Source: Syntrophaceticus sp050949745
GTDB taxonomy: Bacteria; Bacillota; DSM-12270; Thermacetogeniales; Thermacetogeniaceae
Direction: 5' to 3'
Assembly: GCA_050949745.1 (NCBI GenBank)
Contig: JBMNGF010000015.1
Coordinates: 92,433 to 156,432, forward strand
Length of the DNA stretch: 64,000 nucleotides
Part shown: in pieces, positions 49,622 through 58,310 of the stretch
Layout of the letters: every line of letters begins with the position of its first letter
Position numbering within the stretch: position 1 is the stretch's first letter
Notes under the pieces: generated by a model
What the model was told of the DNA's origin: nothing
What the model saw: the letters and a program-made list of their open reading frames with translations, nothing else
The model's database searches: none
Translations under genes and position numbers: made by a program

Positions 49622-49780
49622 TTCCTGGCAAAATGCTGTATATGTTATGCCGCCTAGCTGTTTTGATATCCAATGTTTACTAAGGTTGATTCCGGCCAAG
49701 GCTTGATGCTATATGACGAATTTAATAGGCAGAGTTAAGAGCAGTCGTTTGTATTTTTTAAAGTAGAGAGTTACTGAATA

Positions 49781-50413
49781 TTAACTTACGAGATTTACGC
49801 ATAAGTCTCTGGCGGATATCGCATCTTCACCATATCCGTCTGCACCTATCTTCTCTGCGAACTGGCGAGAGACCGGTGCCCCTCCAACAATTATTTTTAT
49901 TGTATTTCTGATCCCTTCCTCAACAAAGGCGTCAATAGTTTCTTTCATGAAGGGCATGGTAGTTGTAAGGAGAGCCGACATGCCAACTATTTGCGGGTGA
50001 TGTTCTTTGACAGCTTCTATAAATTGTTCTGCTGAATTATCTACGCCGATATCGATTACCTTGAACCCGGCACTCTCTAGAATCATACATACCAAATTTT
50101 TGCCGATATCATGCAAGTCACCTTTGACAGTTCCGACGACAACTACGCCGGGTGCTTTTATTTCATCTCCCTTAATAAATGGTTTTACTGCATCCACCCC
50201 GGCGCTCATGGCCTTAGCTGACATGATTACTTCCGGCACAAACATATCACCGGCTTTAAATTTTATACCTACTTCATTCATACCGGCGATTAAACCGTCA
50301 TCAATTATGTTTAATGGGTTTTCGCCGGACTGCACCAAACTTGCAGATAAATCTTTAGCTTTTTCAATTTGACCTTTAAGAACTGATTTCTTGACTTCAT
50401 CAAAGCTTACCAT
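49781..50413 (-). CDS. Corrinoid (cobalamin-binding) methyl carrier protein, MtbC/MttC-type (divergent)
   Basis: 210 residues. Helical cap VKKSVLKGQIEKAKDLSASLVQSGENPLNIIDDGLIAGMNEVGIKFKAGDMFVPEVIMSAKAM and the B12-binding Rossmann domain with VVVGTVKGDLHDIGKNLVCMIL (DxHxxG lower ligand His), VGMSALLTTTMPFMKETID and GGAPVSRQFAEKIGADGYGEDA. It carries a methyl group on cobalt. It is the only gene on the minus strand in the island apart from the IS3 element; a sigma-54 promoter lies 50 bases upstream. GAGGAGG precedes ATG 50413. Confidence 0.93.
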   Translation of the reverse strand: MVSFDEVKKSVLKGQIEKAKDLSASLVQSGENPLNIIDDGLIAGMNEVGIKFKAGDMFVPEVIMSAKAMSAGVDAVKPFIKGDEIKAPGVVVVGTVKGDLHDIGKNLVCMILESAGFKVIDIGVDNSAEQFIEAVKEHHPQIVGMSALLTTTMPFMKETIDAFVEEGIRNTIKIIVGGAPVSRQFAEKIGADGYGEDAISARDLCVNLVS

Positions 50414-50462
50414 GGCTATGGCCTCCTCAGGTTATTATAAATGTTAAACTATTTATGGAGAA

Positions 50463-50479
50463 TTGCAATTTGCATGCCA
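50463..50479 (-). promoter_or_regulatory. Sigma-54 promoter of the divergent corrinoid gene
   Basis: Read on the minus strand, TGGCATGCAAATTGCAA matches the -24 GG / -12 GC pattern, about 50 bases upstream of the ATG. Confidence 0.8.
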
Positions 50480-50682
50480 TATATCTGTTCTTTTGCTAAT
50501 GCTTAATCTGGTGGGTTGTGGTTCGCTATATCAGGCCTTTTGCACGTCATTGCACTTGAATTTAATGGAGTTATTCTTTTGTGACATCTTAATTTGTTAA
50601 ATCAAAAGTAAAATTATAAGGCTAATCGGGATTAATTGGTGTCTGTTTTCATTATGAATCTATCGGTAAAAAAGACTTAGCC

Positions 50683-50700
50683 ATAAGTCAGCAGACTTAT
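50683..50700. promoter_or_regulatory. Inverted repeat ATAAGTC-N4-GACTTAT, possible activator site
   Basis: It lies about 85 bases upstream of the sigma-54 promoter at 50784 and about 205 bases upstream of the divergent promoter at 50479-50463, suitable distances for an enhancer. Half sites equal those at 43148-43169. The rest of 50480-50780 has no gene. Confidence 0.45.
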
Positions 50701-50783
50701 TTTTGGTCATATTAAGGGTGTTGAAAAATATAAATAAATGCTTACATATAAACCTAAAGCTCCTAATAAAGCTAACTTTTTAG

Positions 50784-50800
50784 TGGCATTATACTTGCAT
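50784..50800 (+). promoter_or_regulatory. Sigma-54 promoter, now facing an IS3 insertion
   Basis: TGGCATTATACTTGCAT is a close match to the sigma-54 consensus. The next native gene in this direction is the BCCT transporter at 52376, separated by IS3. Confidence 0.82.
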
Positions 50801-50830
50801 AGGGAAGTCAACACTTTTTCGGACAGTTTG

Positions 50831-51727
50831 CTAAGCCACTTTTGAAAGGTGCCCGTTTTCCCAGCGCCTCAGCCACTGTATGGGGCTAAGATAATCCAGT
50901 CTTTTTTGTATCCTACGGGTGTTATAAAAACCCTCTATATAAGCAAAGATGGCTTGTTGTGCTTCCTCCCGCGTCTTGAAATGTCGCCAGTGAACCGCTT
51001 CTTTTTTTAGATTGGCGAAGAAGCTCTCGCTCCAGGCATTATCCCCTGGCTTACCCACTCTGGAGAAACTTTGCCTAATTTGATTTTCACTGAGATATTC
51101 CATCACTTTCTTAGATGTATATTGGCTGCCTCGATCACTGTGGAAGATGGTGCCCGCCGGGAGATGCCAGCGATTTAAGGCTTTTTTGATCGTTACCAGT
51201 ACCAGTTCGCTGCTCATATGCTCGGCCATCGTTTCCGCTAAAACTATACCGCTTGCAATATCTTTGACTGTGCAAAGGTATTCAAATCCTTCCATGGTGC
51301 GGATGTAACTAATATCACTGGATACAGCTTGAAATGGTTCAGTTATTTCTAAGTCCTTAACTAGATTGACATACTCATCCCCGCGCGCTTTACGGCTGTC
51401 TGTGAGGGATTTTTGACGTCTACGCTTATGGATAGAATGAAGCCCCATATCGTCCATAAAACCCTTAACACGATGATAAGAAGCTGTTTTACCACGCTTT
51501 CTTAGCTCACCACAAATACGATCCACGCCATAGGTTTCGTTGCTTTCTTGAAATATCGTTTTGATCATTTTTTTGTACTCTTCCACTTCTTTTTGTCGCT
51601 GTTCTCTCCTGTTCTTCCAGCTGTAGTACCCACTGAGAGATACGCCAAGGTATCTGGCCCACTTCGCTGCGGCGTATTCTGGATGCTCATCTATAAACTC
51701 ATATTTTTCTTCAGGTTTTACTTTTGG
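50831..51727 (-). CDS. IS3-family transposase OrfB (made by -1 frameshift from OrfA)
   Basis: 298 residues counted from the frameshift site. HTH_21 region EEYKKMIKTIFQESNETYGVDRICGEL RKRG-type start is followed by the rve DDE core: FQAVSSDISYIRTMEGFEYL (Asp), IFHSDRGSQYTSK (Asp) and GDNAWSESFFANLKKEAVH (Glu). No normal start codon lies at the upstream end; the overlap with orfA at CCAAAAG (51727-51721) fits a -1 slip (CAA AAG to CCA AAA). The frame is intact. Confidence 0.92.
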   Translation of the reverse strand, partial: PKVKPEEKYEFIDEHPEYAAAKWARYLGVSLSGYYSWKNRREQRQKEVEEYKKMIKTIFQESNETYGVDRICGELRKRGKTASYHRVKGFMDDMGLHSIHKRRRQKSLTDSRKARGDEYVNLVKDLEITEPFQAVSSDISYIRTMEGFEYLCTVKDIASGIVLAETMAEHMSSELVLVTIKKALNRWHLPAGTIFHSDRGSQYTSKKVMEYLSENQIRQSFSRVGKPGDNAWSESFFANLKKEAVHWRHFKTREEAQQAIFAYIEGFYNTRRIQKRLDYLSPIQWLRRWENGHLSKVA

Positions 51728-52020
51728 TTCTTGGCGAAGTAGGCCGCAGCTTTTTTTAGCATGTCACGCTCAATTTTCAGTTCCGCGTTTTCAAGCTTTA
51801 ATGCTCGGTTTTCCTCTTCCAGCGTTGCAAATTGCGTTTTTTCTCCTTCTGGAGTGTACTTTTTCCTCCAGCGGTACAGCAGGCTTATATTGATCCCAAG
51901 ATCACCCGCTACCTCTTTGACTGTTTTGCTGCTTGCGTAACTCAACTTAACTGCATTCTTTTTGAATTCCTCATCATATCGTTGTCTGGTTTTTGACATG
52001 GCTTTCTTCTCCTTTGCCAT
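51718..52020 (-). CDS. IS3-family transposase OrfA
   Basis: 100 residues: helix-turn-helix YDEEFKKNAVKLSYASSKTVKEVAGDLGINISLLYRWRKKY and a leucine-zipper-like C-terminus LEEENRALKLENAELKIERDMLKKAAAYF, the usual OrfA layout. It ends at TAA 51720-51718, overlapping the OrfB frame. Confidence 0.93.
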   Translation of the reverse strand: MAKEKKAMSKTRQRYDEEFKKNAVKLSYASSKTVKEVAGDLGINISLLYRWRKKYTPEGEKTQFATLEEENRALKLENAELKIERDMLKKAAAYFAKNQK

Positions 52021-52063
52021 TTTGTTTTTATCTTACCAGACTATCCGAAATTATAGCACCGAC

Positions 52064-52375
52064 CCATACTTGCATTATTATGAGCACGAAAGCCCCTCTT
52101 TCTTTCACATCAGCAGAATTATACCGTAATAAGTTTACAGTCGGGGGTGCTCAGTATTTCCTACATTAACGAATTCTGCACTGGGGAGGTGAAAGCTTTT
52201 ACGGCTCTCTGTCTTTTCATAGTCTGATTATTGAACTTGATGATCAAGAATTTTAATTAACTAATCTATAGGCGCCACAACATTTGACCCATTTATACAT
52301 GGAGTGTCGTAAATCTTGTCAGGTTACAAGTATTATAGGACTGTAGGTATTCTATAGCTAAAGGAGGAATTAAGA
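52064..52375 (+). other. Leader region of the BCCT gene
   Basis: About 310 bases with no gene. GAGCAC (52081) and GTGCTC (near 52150) can pair, with CCCC/GGGG continuing the stem, which hints at a folded 5' leader. AAAGGAGG precedes the TTG start. Confidence 0.4.
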
Positions 52376-54028
52376 TTGAAGGATCCAAAGGACAAGTCAG
52401 AAATGAATGATCCAAAGGTCGAATCAGAAATGAATGGGCCAAAGGATGAATCAAAAGTTAAGGACCCAGAGCTAGACCCTGCGGTTTTTTGGCCCACATT
52501 AATTGTGTTGTTAGCGATAGCCATTCCCTTAGGATTAAACCCTGAAAAGGGTGGGGAAATTGTTAGTAGTCTTTTAACAGCTATTACCTTTAAGTTTGAC
52601 TGGCTATTTTTAATCGGTACTTTTGCATGTTTTTGCCTGGTACTGTATTTGGCTCTCGGCAAGTATGGGAAGGTAAAGCTAGGCCAACCAAATGATAAAC
52701 CAGAGTTTTCAAGATTTAGCTATATTGCTATGTTGTTTTGTGCGGGAATTGGTTCAAGCTTGATGTATTGGGGAATTGTTGAACCTATATCTTATATGGC
52801 AGCGCCTCCCTTTGGTGCAGAGCCATTTTCTGCAGAAGCTGCAGAATGGGCATCTGTTTACGGGGGATTCCACTGGGGCTTTAGTGCATGGTCTATATAT
52901 GCAATCGTAACTCTTCCTATTGCATATGCTTGGTTTGTGAAAAAACATACTACAAAAAGGGCTAGTATTGTTTCCGCTAATGTTATTGGTGACCATGCGC
53001 ATGGATGGCCTGGAAAAGCAATAGATATTCTGGCGATGTTTGGGATTGTAGGTGGGATGTGTACCTCATTAGGTTTAGGTGTTCCAATGGTATCTGCTTT
53101 GCTATCAGATATTACAGGGGTACCAGAATCCTTTGGCTTGAGTATGGCTATAGTAGCTATTTGGACACTTATCTTTGGAGCGAGTGTATATTTAGGCATA
53201 TATAAGGGAATTAAACGGCTAAGTGATATTAATGTCTATATGGTTATAGCTTTGCTAGCATTTGTTTTATTAGCAGGCCCTACGGCATATATACTATCAA
53301 GTACGACTAACAGTATTGGCGTATTGCTTCAAAACTTTATAAGAATGTCCTTTTGGACAGATCCTGTTGGCGGAGGGGGATTTCCCCAAGGCTGGACAGT
53401 GTTTTATTGGGCTTGGTGGTTTGCCCTTGCAATCCAAATGGGGTTGTTTGTTGCAAGGATTTCTAAGGGACGTACCATTAGGGATGTAATATTCTGTGAG
53501 GTAGTTGCTGGTACTGCAGGCTGCTATGTATACTTTGCGATATTTGGAAACTATACCATCAATCTCCAAATGAGTGGTACTCTACCGGTAGCTCAAATAT
53601 TTGCCGAGCAGGGTGGACCTGCTGCCATTATAGCAGTCCTCCATTCCTTGCCCCTGGACAAAATTATAATTCCAATCTTTGTTATCGTCGCTTTTGTATT
53701 TCTTGCAACAACCTTGGATTCAGCGGCTTATATACTTGCTACAATTAGTACAAAGAAAATAGTTGGAAAACAAGAGCCGGCACGATGGAATAGAATGCTA
53801 TGGTGTATAATGCTTGGAGTTACAGCAGTAGCATTATTGGCAGTGGGCGGTTTAGATGCAGTTCAGATTTCAGCAGTATTAACAGGACTACCAGCTATGT
53901 TAGTTGTAGCTATCTTAATTGTGTCGCTGTTTAGATACCTCAAAGCAGATGAGAAAGATGAGACAATGCCCTCTACTCAAATTGAAGTAAATAGCGGAGG
54001 CAGTACGCAAAAACAAATTGATGTATAA
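52376..54028 (+). CDS. BCCT family transporter (betaine/carnitine/choline type)
   Basis: 550 residues; TTG 52376 is 8 bases after AAGGAGG. A polar N-terminal tail with repeated K/E-(M)-N-(D/G)-P-K units (residues 1-40) precedes twelve membrane helices. BCCT marks are MYWGIVEPISYMAAPPFG, FHWGFSAWSIYAIV, and VFYWAWWFALAIQMGLFVARISKGRTIRDV, followed by FLATTLDSAAYILA. It probably imports a quaternary amine that feeds the methyltransferases downstream. Its likely sigma-54 promoter (50784) is cut off by IS3. Confidence 0.93.
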   Translation: MKDPKDKSEMNDPKVESEMNGPKDESKVKDPELDPAVFWPTLIVLLAIAIPLGLNPEKGGEIVSSLLTAITFKFDWLFLIGTFACFCLVLYLALGKYGKVKLGQPNDKPEFSRFSYIAMLFCAGIGSSLMYWGIVEPISYMAAPPFGAEPFSAEAAEWASVYGGFHWGFSAWSIYAIVTLPIAYAWFVKKHTTKRASIVSANVIGDHAHGWPGKAIDILAMFGIVGGMCTSLGLGVPMVSALLSDITGVPESFGLSMAIVAIWTLIFGASVYLGIYKGIKRLSDINVYMVIALLAFVLLAGPTAYILSSTTNSIGVLLQNFIRMSFWTDPVGGGGFPQGWTVFYWAWWFALAIQMGLFVARISKGRTIRDVIFCEVVAGTAGCYVYFAIFGNYTINLQMSGTLPVAQIFAEQGGPAAIIAVLHSLPLDKIIIPIFVIVAFVFLATTLDSAAYILATISTKKIVGKQEPARWNRMLWCIMLGVTAVALLAVGGLDAVQISAVLTGLPAMLVVAILIVSLFRYLKADEKDETMPSTQIEVNSGGSTQKQIDV

Positions 54029-54228
54029 TGATTTATAAAATACAGCCCCTAGCTATAAATAGAGCTAGGGGCTGTATTTTTAACTGCACAGCCGCTACAC
54101 TTCTCGCAGCGCTAGTAACTGGAGCAGTATACTATCTTTTATCAACAATACCGTCAGTTAGAAGTTATATGAAACTTGACATTGAATCTGACGCTGTCAG
54201 TCTAAACCAGACAACTGTAACTGAATAA
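54028..54228 (+). CDS. Doubtful small ORF with one membrane helix
   Basis: 66 codons from ATG 54028. The second half, LLAALVTGAVYYLLSTIPSVRSYMKL, resembles tiny one-helix proteins (DUF6893-like), but the first half is the terminator hairpin. It may be a remnant of a small gene downstream of the terminator. Confidence 0.2.
   Translation: MIYKIQPLAINRARGCIFNCTAATLLAALVTGAVYYLLSTIPSVRSYMKLDIESDAVSLNQTTVTE
54041..54080 (+). terminator. Strong intrinsic terminator after the BCCT gene
   Basis: TACAGCCCCTAGCT pairs perfectly with AGCTAGGGGCTGTA, followed by TTTTT. Confidence 0.93.
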
Positions 54229-54246
54229 GATAAGGATGGAACAACA

Positions 54247-54279
54247 GTAAACCCCCTCTATCTATATGAGGGGGTTTAC
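54247..54279. other. Hairpin GTAAACCCCCTC/GAGGGGGTTTAC
   Basis: Perfect 12-base arms with a 9-base loop. There is no T tract on either side of note, so it may be a bidirectional barrier or 3' end structure. Confidence 0.6.
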
Positions 54280-54423
54280 TACATAGCAAAACAGTTTAAG
54301 AAAGTAAGTCATTAATGAAACACCTAATTATTAAATAAAACACTGCAGAGTTGTTACAGCCTATGGGTTCCATAAAATACTTGTTTTATAGGTGCTTTTC
54401 ACACCTTTTTCCCACAAGCCGAT

Positions 54424-54440
54424 TGGCATAAGACTTGCAT
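54424..54440 (+). promoter_or_regulatory. Sigma-54 promoter of the mtbB operon
   Basis: TGGCATAAGACTTGCAT, about 118 bases before the mtbB start. Close to consensus. Confidence 0.85.
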
Positions 54441-54557
54441 ATTAAGTTTGTAAGGGCAAAGTCCTTGGTCCCTAGGGTACCATCAGTCAAAAGTTTATGG
54501 TTTAGATGTTTTAGGAACAAGCTCATTATTGTTGTTACGAAGATAGGAGGGACTTTT

Positions 54558-55943
54558 ATGGAAAAAGTGTTCACACGAATGGGTGATGCATCTGGAGTAT
54601 GGCTTAGCAAGGAGGAGGTGAGAGCTGAGCTTGAGGAGGGGACAAATGATGCAGCAGATCGAGGCAAGATACCCTCACTTACTAAGGAAGAATTAGACAA
54701 ACTGTTTGATATCTGTACTAAGTCTGAAAGATTTGTAAGTGTTGAACCGGGCAATGAAGTTGTGGTTACATTCGATGCCGGTACATTAAAGATGGTGCGT
54801 GTTGGAGTACCGGTTGACAGATCACAAGCTATTCTCATTCATGAACGGGCTCTGGGTTCAGATACCATGGAACTAGCCCACATTGATTATAGTTATAAGC
54901 AGATTAAGTCGATAGTTCATGATGAAAAATATTATATGGAGCAGGCACAGCTGGGGACTACCATCCCGCTTTTTTATGGGGCTATGCCCAATGTGGGGCT
55001 CTATACTCAACCAGACGGACCTGTTCCTAACTGGTCAGAACTCTTACCTATGGGGAAAATCACCGAGGCTCAGGCTGCCCAGGAAGAAGCTGTAGAACAT
55101 GCGGAAAGAGATATGGTTTATGTAGGGAGTAAAATGTACGAGGGTGGAGCTGATGGTATCAATTTTGATACCACTGGTGCCTCCGGAGATGCAGACTTTT
55201 TGGCCACATTGAAAGCAATAAGGGCATTAAAAGAAAAATACCCTGAGCTACCGATAGAATTGGGTATGGCAGGAGAATTTGTTTTGGGGATGCACGGTGA
55301 GTTATATTTTGATGATGTTCGTTTAGCCGGGTTGTACCCCCACGATCAAGTCAAAGTAGCTGAAAAGGCCGGAGCGACGATATTTGGGGCAGTTGTTAAC
55401 ACCAACAGCAGTAAAACATTTCCATGGAATATTGCTCGTTCGGTTACTTTCGTTAAAGCATGTACAGAGGCAGCAAAGATTCCGGTACATGTAAATGTCG
55501 GTATGGGAGTTGGCGCTGTACCAGTTTTCGATACACCACCACAGGATGTCGTTTCCAGGGCTTCAAAAGCTTTAGTAGAAATAGGGAAAGCGGACGGATT
55601 GTAGCTGGGTGTTGGTGACCCGATGGGTATGGCTATTGCTCACGGAGTAGCCTCTGGCATGGGCGGAATGCGGACTACTGGAGATCTAGTAGCCCGGATG
55701 CAAATGACCAAAGGCATGAAAATTAATGAAGCGAAAGAGTATGTAGCCAATAAGCTGGGAGTTTCAGTTCTTGATTTGGCCAATGAAGCTGTAGCTCGAG
55801 AGTTGAGGGAAGAATTGAATATCGGTCTTATTCACGAGCTAGATGGTTTTGCAAAGGGAATGGAAGCTAAATTCCGTATTGCTAAGCTTTTGGGTATTGA
55901 GATTAAGTCGGTTAAGAATTTTATAGAACAAGCAGGGCTGTAA
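54558..55943 (+). CDS. mtbB: Dimethylamine:corrinoid methyltransferase MtbB, pyrrolysine at codon 349
   Basis: 461 residues if the in-frame TAG at 55602-55604 is read as pyrrolysine; AGGAGG precedes ATG 54558. It aligns by eye with archaeal MtbB throughout: TRMGDASGVWLSKEEVRAELEEGTNDAADRGKIP, HERALGSDTMELAHIDYSYK, PLFYGAMPNVGLYTQPDGP, GADGINFDTTGASGDADF, AGEFVLGMHGEL, and VEIGKADGL-O-LGVGDPMGMAIAH, where O is the exact catalytic pyrrolysine position. The C-terminal 113 residues (MTKGMKINEAKEYVANKLGV) continue the family after the TAG, and the gene ends in TAA. It transfers methyl from dimethylamine to a corrinoid protein. Confidence 0.96.
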
Positions 55944-55957
55944 GGAGGGATATTACT

Positions 55958-56605
55958 TTGAATAGGGATGAAGTGTTATCTAGTGCAATCGATTCCATGG
56001 TTAACTGTGATGAGAAAAAAGCGTTAGAGGTAGCAGAGAAAGCAATAGCTGAAGGTTTTGATCCAGTTGATATCCTTTCAGAGGGATTCAGTGTTGGTAT
56101 TCGGAAAGTAGGGGATTTGTTCGGAAGAGGAGAATTGTTTTTACCCCAATTAATTCAAAGTGCTGAAATCATGAAAAAGGTTGGGGAAGTTTTTGACAAG
56201 GTTATTTCCAAAGATTCTGCCGAACAAAAAGGTAAGATGGTCTTTGCGACAGTTGAGGGGGACGTTCACGACATCGGGAAAGGAATAGTTATTTCACTTC
56301 TTAGAACCCAGGGCATTGAGGTAATCGATCTAGGGCGTGATGTGAAGACAGATAAAATTATAGAAACAGCGCTAGAAGTTGATGCAGATATTATTGGTAC
56401 AAGCGCCCTGCTTTCAACTACACTTGCTGGACAGAAGAAACTAGAGGATGAACTCAAAAAAAGAGGACTCCGGGACCGTTTTAAAACTATGGTAGGTGGA
56501 GCACCCTGTACGCAGCGCTGGGCAGACAAAATCGGAGCAGATGCCTATGGTGAGGATGCTGCGGATGCTGTGGGCAAGGCATTAGACCTGCTAGGTAGAG
56601 CGTAA
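55958..56605 (+). CDS. Corrinoid methyl carrier protein between mtbB and mttB
   Basis: 215 residues from TTG 55958 after AAGGAGGG. Cap domain SAIDSMVNCDEKKALEVAEKAIAEGFDPVDILSEGFSVGIRKVGDLFGRGELFLPQLIQSAEIMKK; B12 domain FATVEGDVHDIGKGIVISLLRTQGIEVIDLGRDV with DVHDIG His ligand; GGAPCTQRWADKIGADAYGEDAADAV. It accepts methyl from MtbB and/or MttB. Fourteen bases separate it from mtbB, so it is in the same transcript. Confidence 0.94.
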   Translation: MNRDEVLSSAIDSMVNCDEKKALEVAEKAIAEGFDPVDILSEGFSVGIRKVGDLFGRGELFLPQLIQSAEIMKKVGEVFDKVISKDSAEQKGKMVFATVEGDVHDIGKGIVISLLRTQGIEVIDLGRDVKTDKIIETALEVDADIIGTSALLSTTLAGQKKLEDELKKRGLRDRFKTMVGGAPCTQRWADKIGADAYGEDAADAVGKALDLLGRA

Positions 56606-56641
56606 TTGACTATATATCAATACTTTTGGAGGTGGTAACTG

Positions 56642-58120
56642 TTGACGAGAAGAAACCTAAAAGCCGGTGTTAATCAGTGTTCAGGTTTTGGTCTAACGAT
56701 GTTTACTGAGGAAGAACTGTTTGATATCCACTGCGCCACTCTAGAAGTTCTTCGACAAACGGGCATAAAAGTAGAAAGTAAAGAGGCTCAAGAAATCCTC
56801 GGTGATGGAGGATGTATCGTTGACTCAAAAAATGATGTGGTTAAATTCCCTGCGTATGTGGTAGAGGATGCGATTCGCAGTGCACCGAGTACTCTTTTTT
56901 TAGCAGGGCGAAACCCTAAACATGACTTTGTTGTGGACGGGAAAAGAGTAGGATTTACAAACTTTGGTGAAGGAATCATGATTAATGATCCTTTTACCAA
57001 AGAATACAGAGAAACCACTAAGGCAGATGTGGGTAAAGCGGCATTAGTCAGTGATGCTCTCGATCAGATAGATGTTCATGAAAGAGCTGTTTCAGCCCGG
57101 GATGTTCCCCCTGAAGTAGCTGTTCTCCATGAGGCCGAGGAGTTTTTCGCCAATACATCCAAACACTGTATTGCTGGAACAGGCACTGGCAGGAACCTTA
57201 AAAAAATGGTGGAAATTGCCTCAGCAATAGTTGGCGGGAGGGACAAACTGAGAGAACGGCCGATTTACAGTTCTCTGGTATGCCCGACCAGTCCCTTGCA
57301 GTTAATACAGGATTGCTGTGATGTTATTGTTGAGGGTGCTAGAGAAGACATATGTATCAATATTCTGTCTATGGCTATGGCGGGAGGTTCTTCACCGGTT
57401 ACTCTCGCTGGAACGCTAGTAACTCATAATGCCGAGGTATTAAGTGGTATTGTTTTGAGTCAATTAACTAAAAGAGGAGCACCCGTGTTATATGGGAGTT
57501 CTACAACTCGTTTTGACTTAAGATACTCCACAGCACCTGTTGGAGCACCAGAACTAGGTGTGATTAACGCTGCTGTAGCAGGACTTGCACAATATTATCT
57601 ACTCCCGAGTTGGGTGGCGGGTGGATAGGCTGACAGCAAGCTTCCTGATGCTCAGGCAGCGCATGAAAAAACAATCACAGGTTTGCTGCCTGCTTTAGCT
57701 GGAGCTAATATTATTTACGGTCTTGGGATGCTCGAGCTCGGAATAACCTTTGATTACGCTCAGCTAGTTATGGACAACGATATGGCAAAAATGATCAAAA
57801 AGTCAGTTGAAGGAATAGATGTTAATGATGCTACATTGGCTGTGGATGTCATCAGACAGGTAGGTGCCGCTGGTGAATTCATAACCCATGAGCATACCTT
57901 CAAACACATGAAAACAGAGCAGTCCCAGCCTGACTTAATTGATCGGAGAATGCGTGATGCATGGCAGGAACTTGGAGGAAAAGACTTTACTGAAAGAGCT
58001 TATGAAAAGGCTGTTGATATACTAGAAAATCATAAACCAGATCCCTTACCAGATGGTGTGCCTGAACAAATTCGGTCAATTGTTGCGGGAGCTGAAGAGG
58101 AATTCGGGATTAAGAAGTAG
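56642..58120 (+). CDS. mttB: Trimethylamine:corrinoid methyltransferase MttB, pyrrolysine at codon 329
   Basis: 492 residues, close to archaeal MttB length, when TAG 57626-57628 is read through. TTG start after GGAGGTGG. TMA methyltransferase family segments: FTEEELFDIHCATLEVLRQTGIKVES, AGRNPKHDFVVDGKRVGF, SSLVCPTSPLQLIQDCCDVI, MAMAGGSSPVTLAGTLVTHNAEVLSGIVLSQL, and SWVAGG-O-ADSKLPDAQAAHEKTITGLLPALAGANIIYGLGMLE across the amber codon. The gene ends with TAG too; fourteen more codons precede a TAA at 58163-58165. It demethylates trimethylamine to dimethylamine, feeding MtbB. Confidence 0.95.
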
Positions 58121-58132
58121 TTATTGTGGGAC

Positions 58133-58159
58133 GGGGAGTTGGCTTGTTGCCAATTCCCC
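58133..58159 (+). terminator. Hairpin after mttB
   Basis: GGGGAGTTGGC pairs with GCCAATTCCCC (one G-U), then AAATAAATC. No clear T run, so probably a weak terminator. 58166-58300 holds no gene. Confidence 0.5.
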
Positions 58160-58310
58160 AAATAAATCTACAAGACTAGTTGAAACTAAAGAGAGATATG
58201 AGTAGTTTTCTGACGTTGACACAGCAAATAGATCTAGATATTAAATCACAGAAAATCCGGAACGATGAATGGGATGTGGGCAACGTTCTATAAGGGGAGG
58301 AAAGCATTAT

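Larger units (their letters stand above)
50807..52063 (-). mobile_element. IS3-family insertion sequence
   Basis: orfA and orfB on the minus strand between imperfect inverted ends (TTTTTCGGACAGTTTG at 50815 against the complement of CAGACTATCCGAAATT at 52037). Exact tips are uncertain by a few bases. The 10-base ATACTTGCAT occurs just outside each end (50791-50800 and 52066-52075). Confidence 0.88.

Noticed and set aside
54028..54228. Small gene overlapping the BCCT terminator
   Set aside because: Its first half is the terminator hairpin; kept only as a doubtful entry because the second half looks like a membrane helix.
49421..54557. CRISPR array
   Set aside because: No regularly spaced repeat series was seen here or elsewhere in the window; the palindromes are dispersed, not arrayed.
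55605..55650. PYLIS-like hairpin just after the mtbB amber codon
   Set aside because: Only a 4-bp GGGT/ACCC stem is visible, and such elements are not generally required for pyrrolysine insertion.
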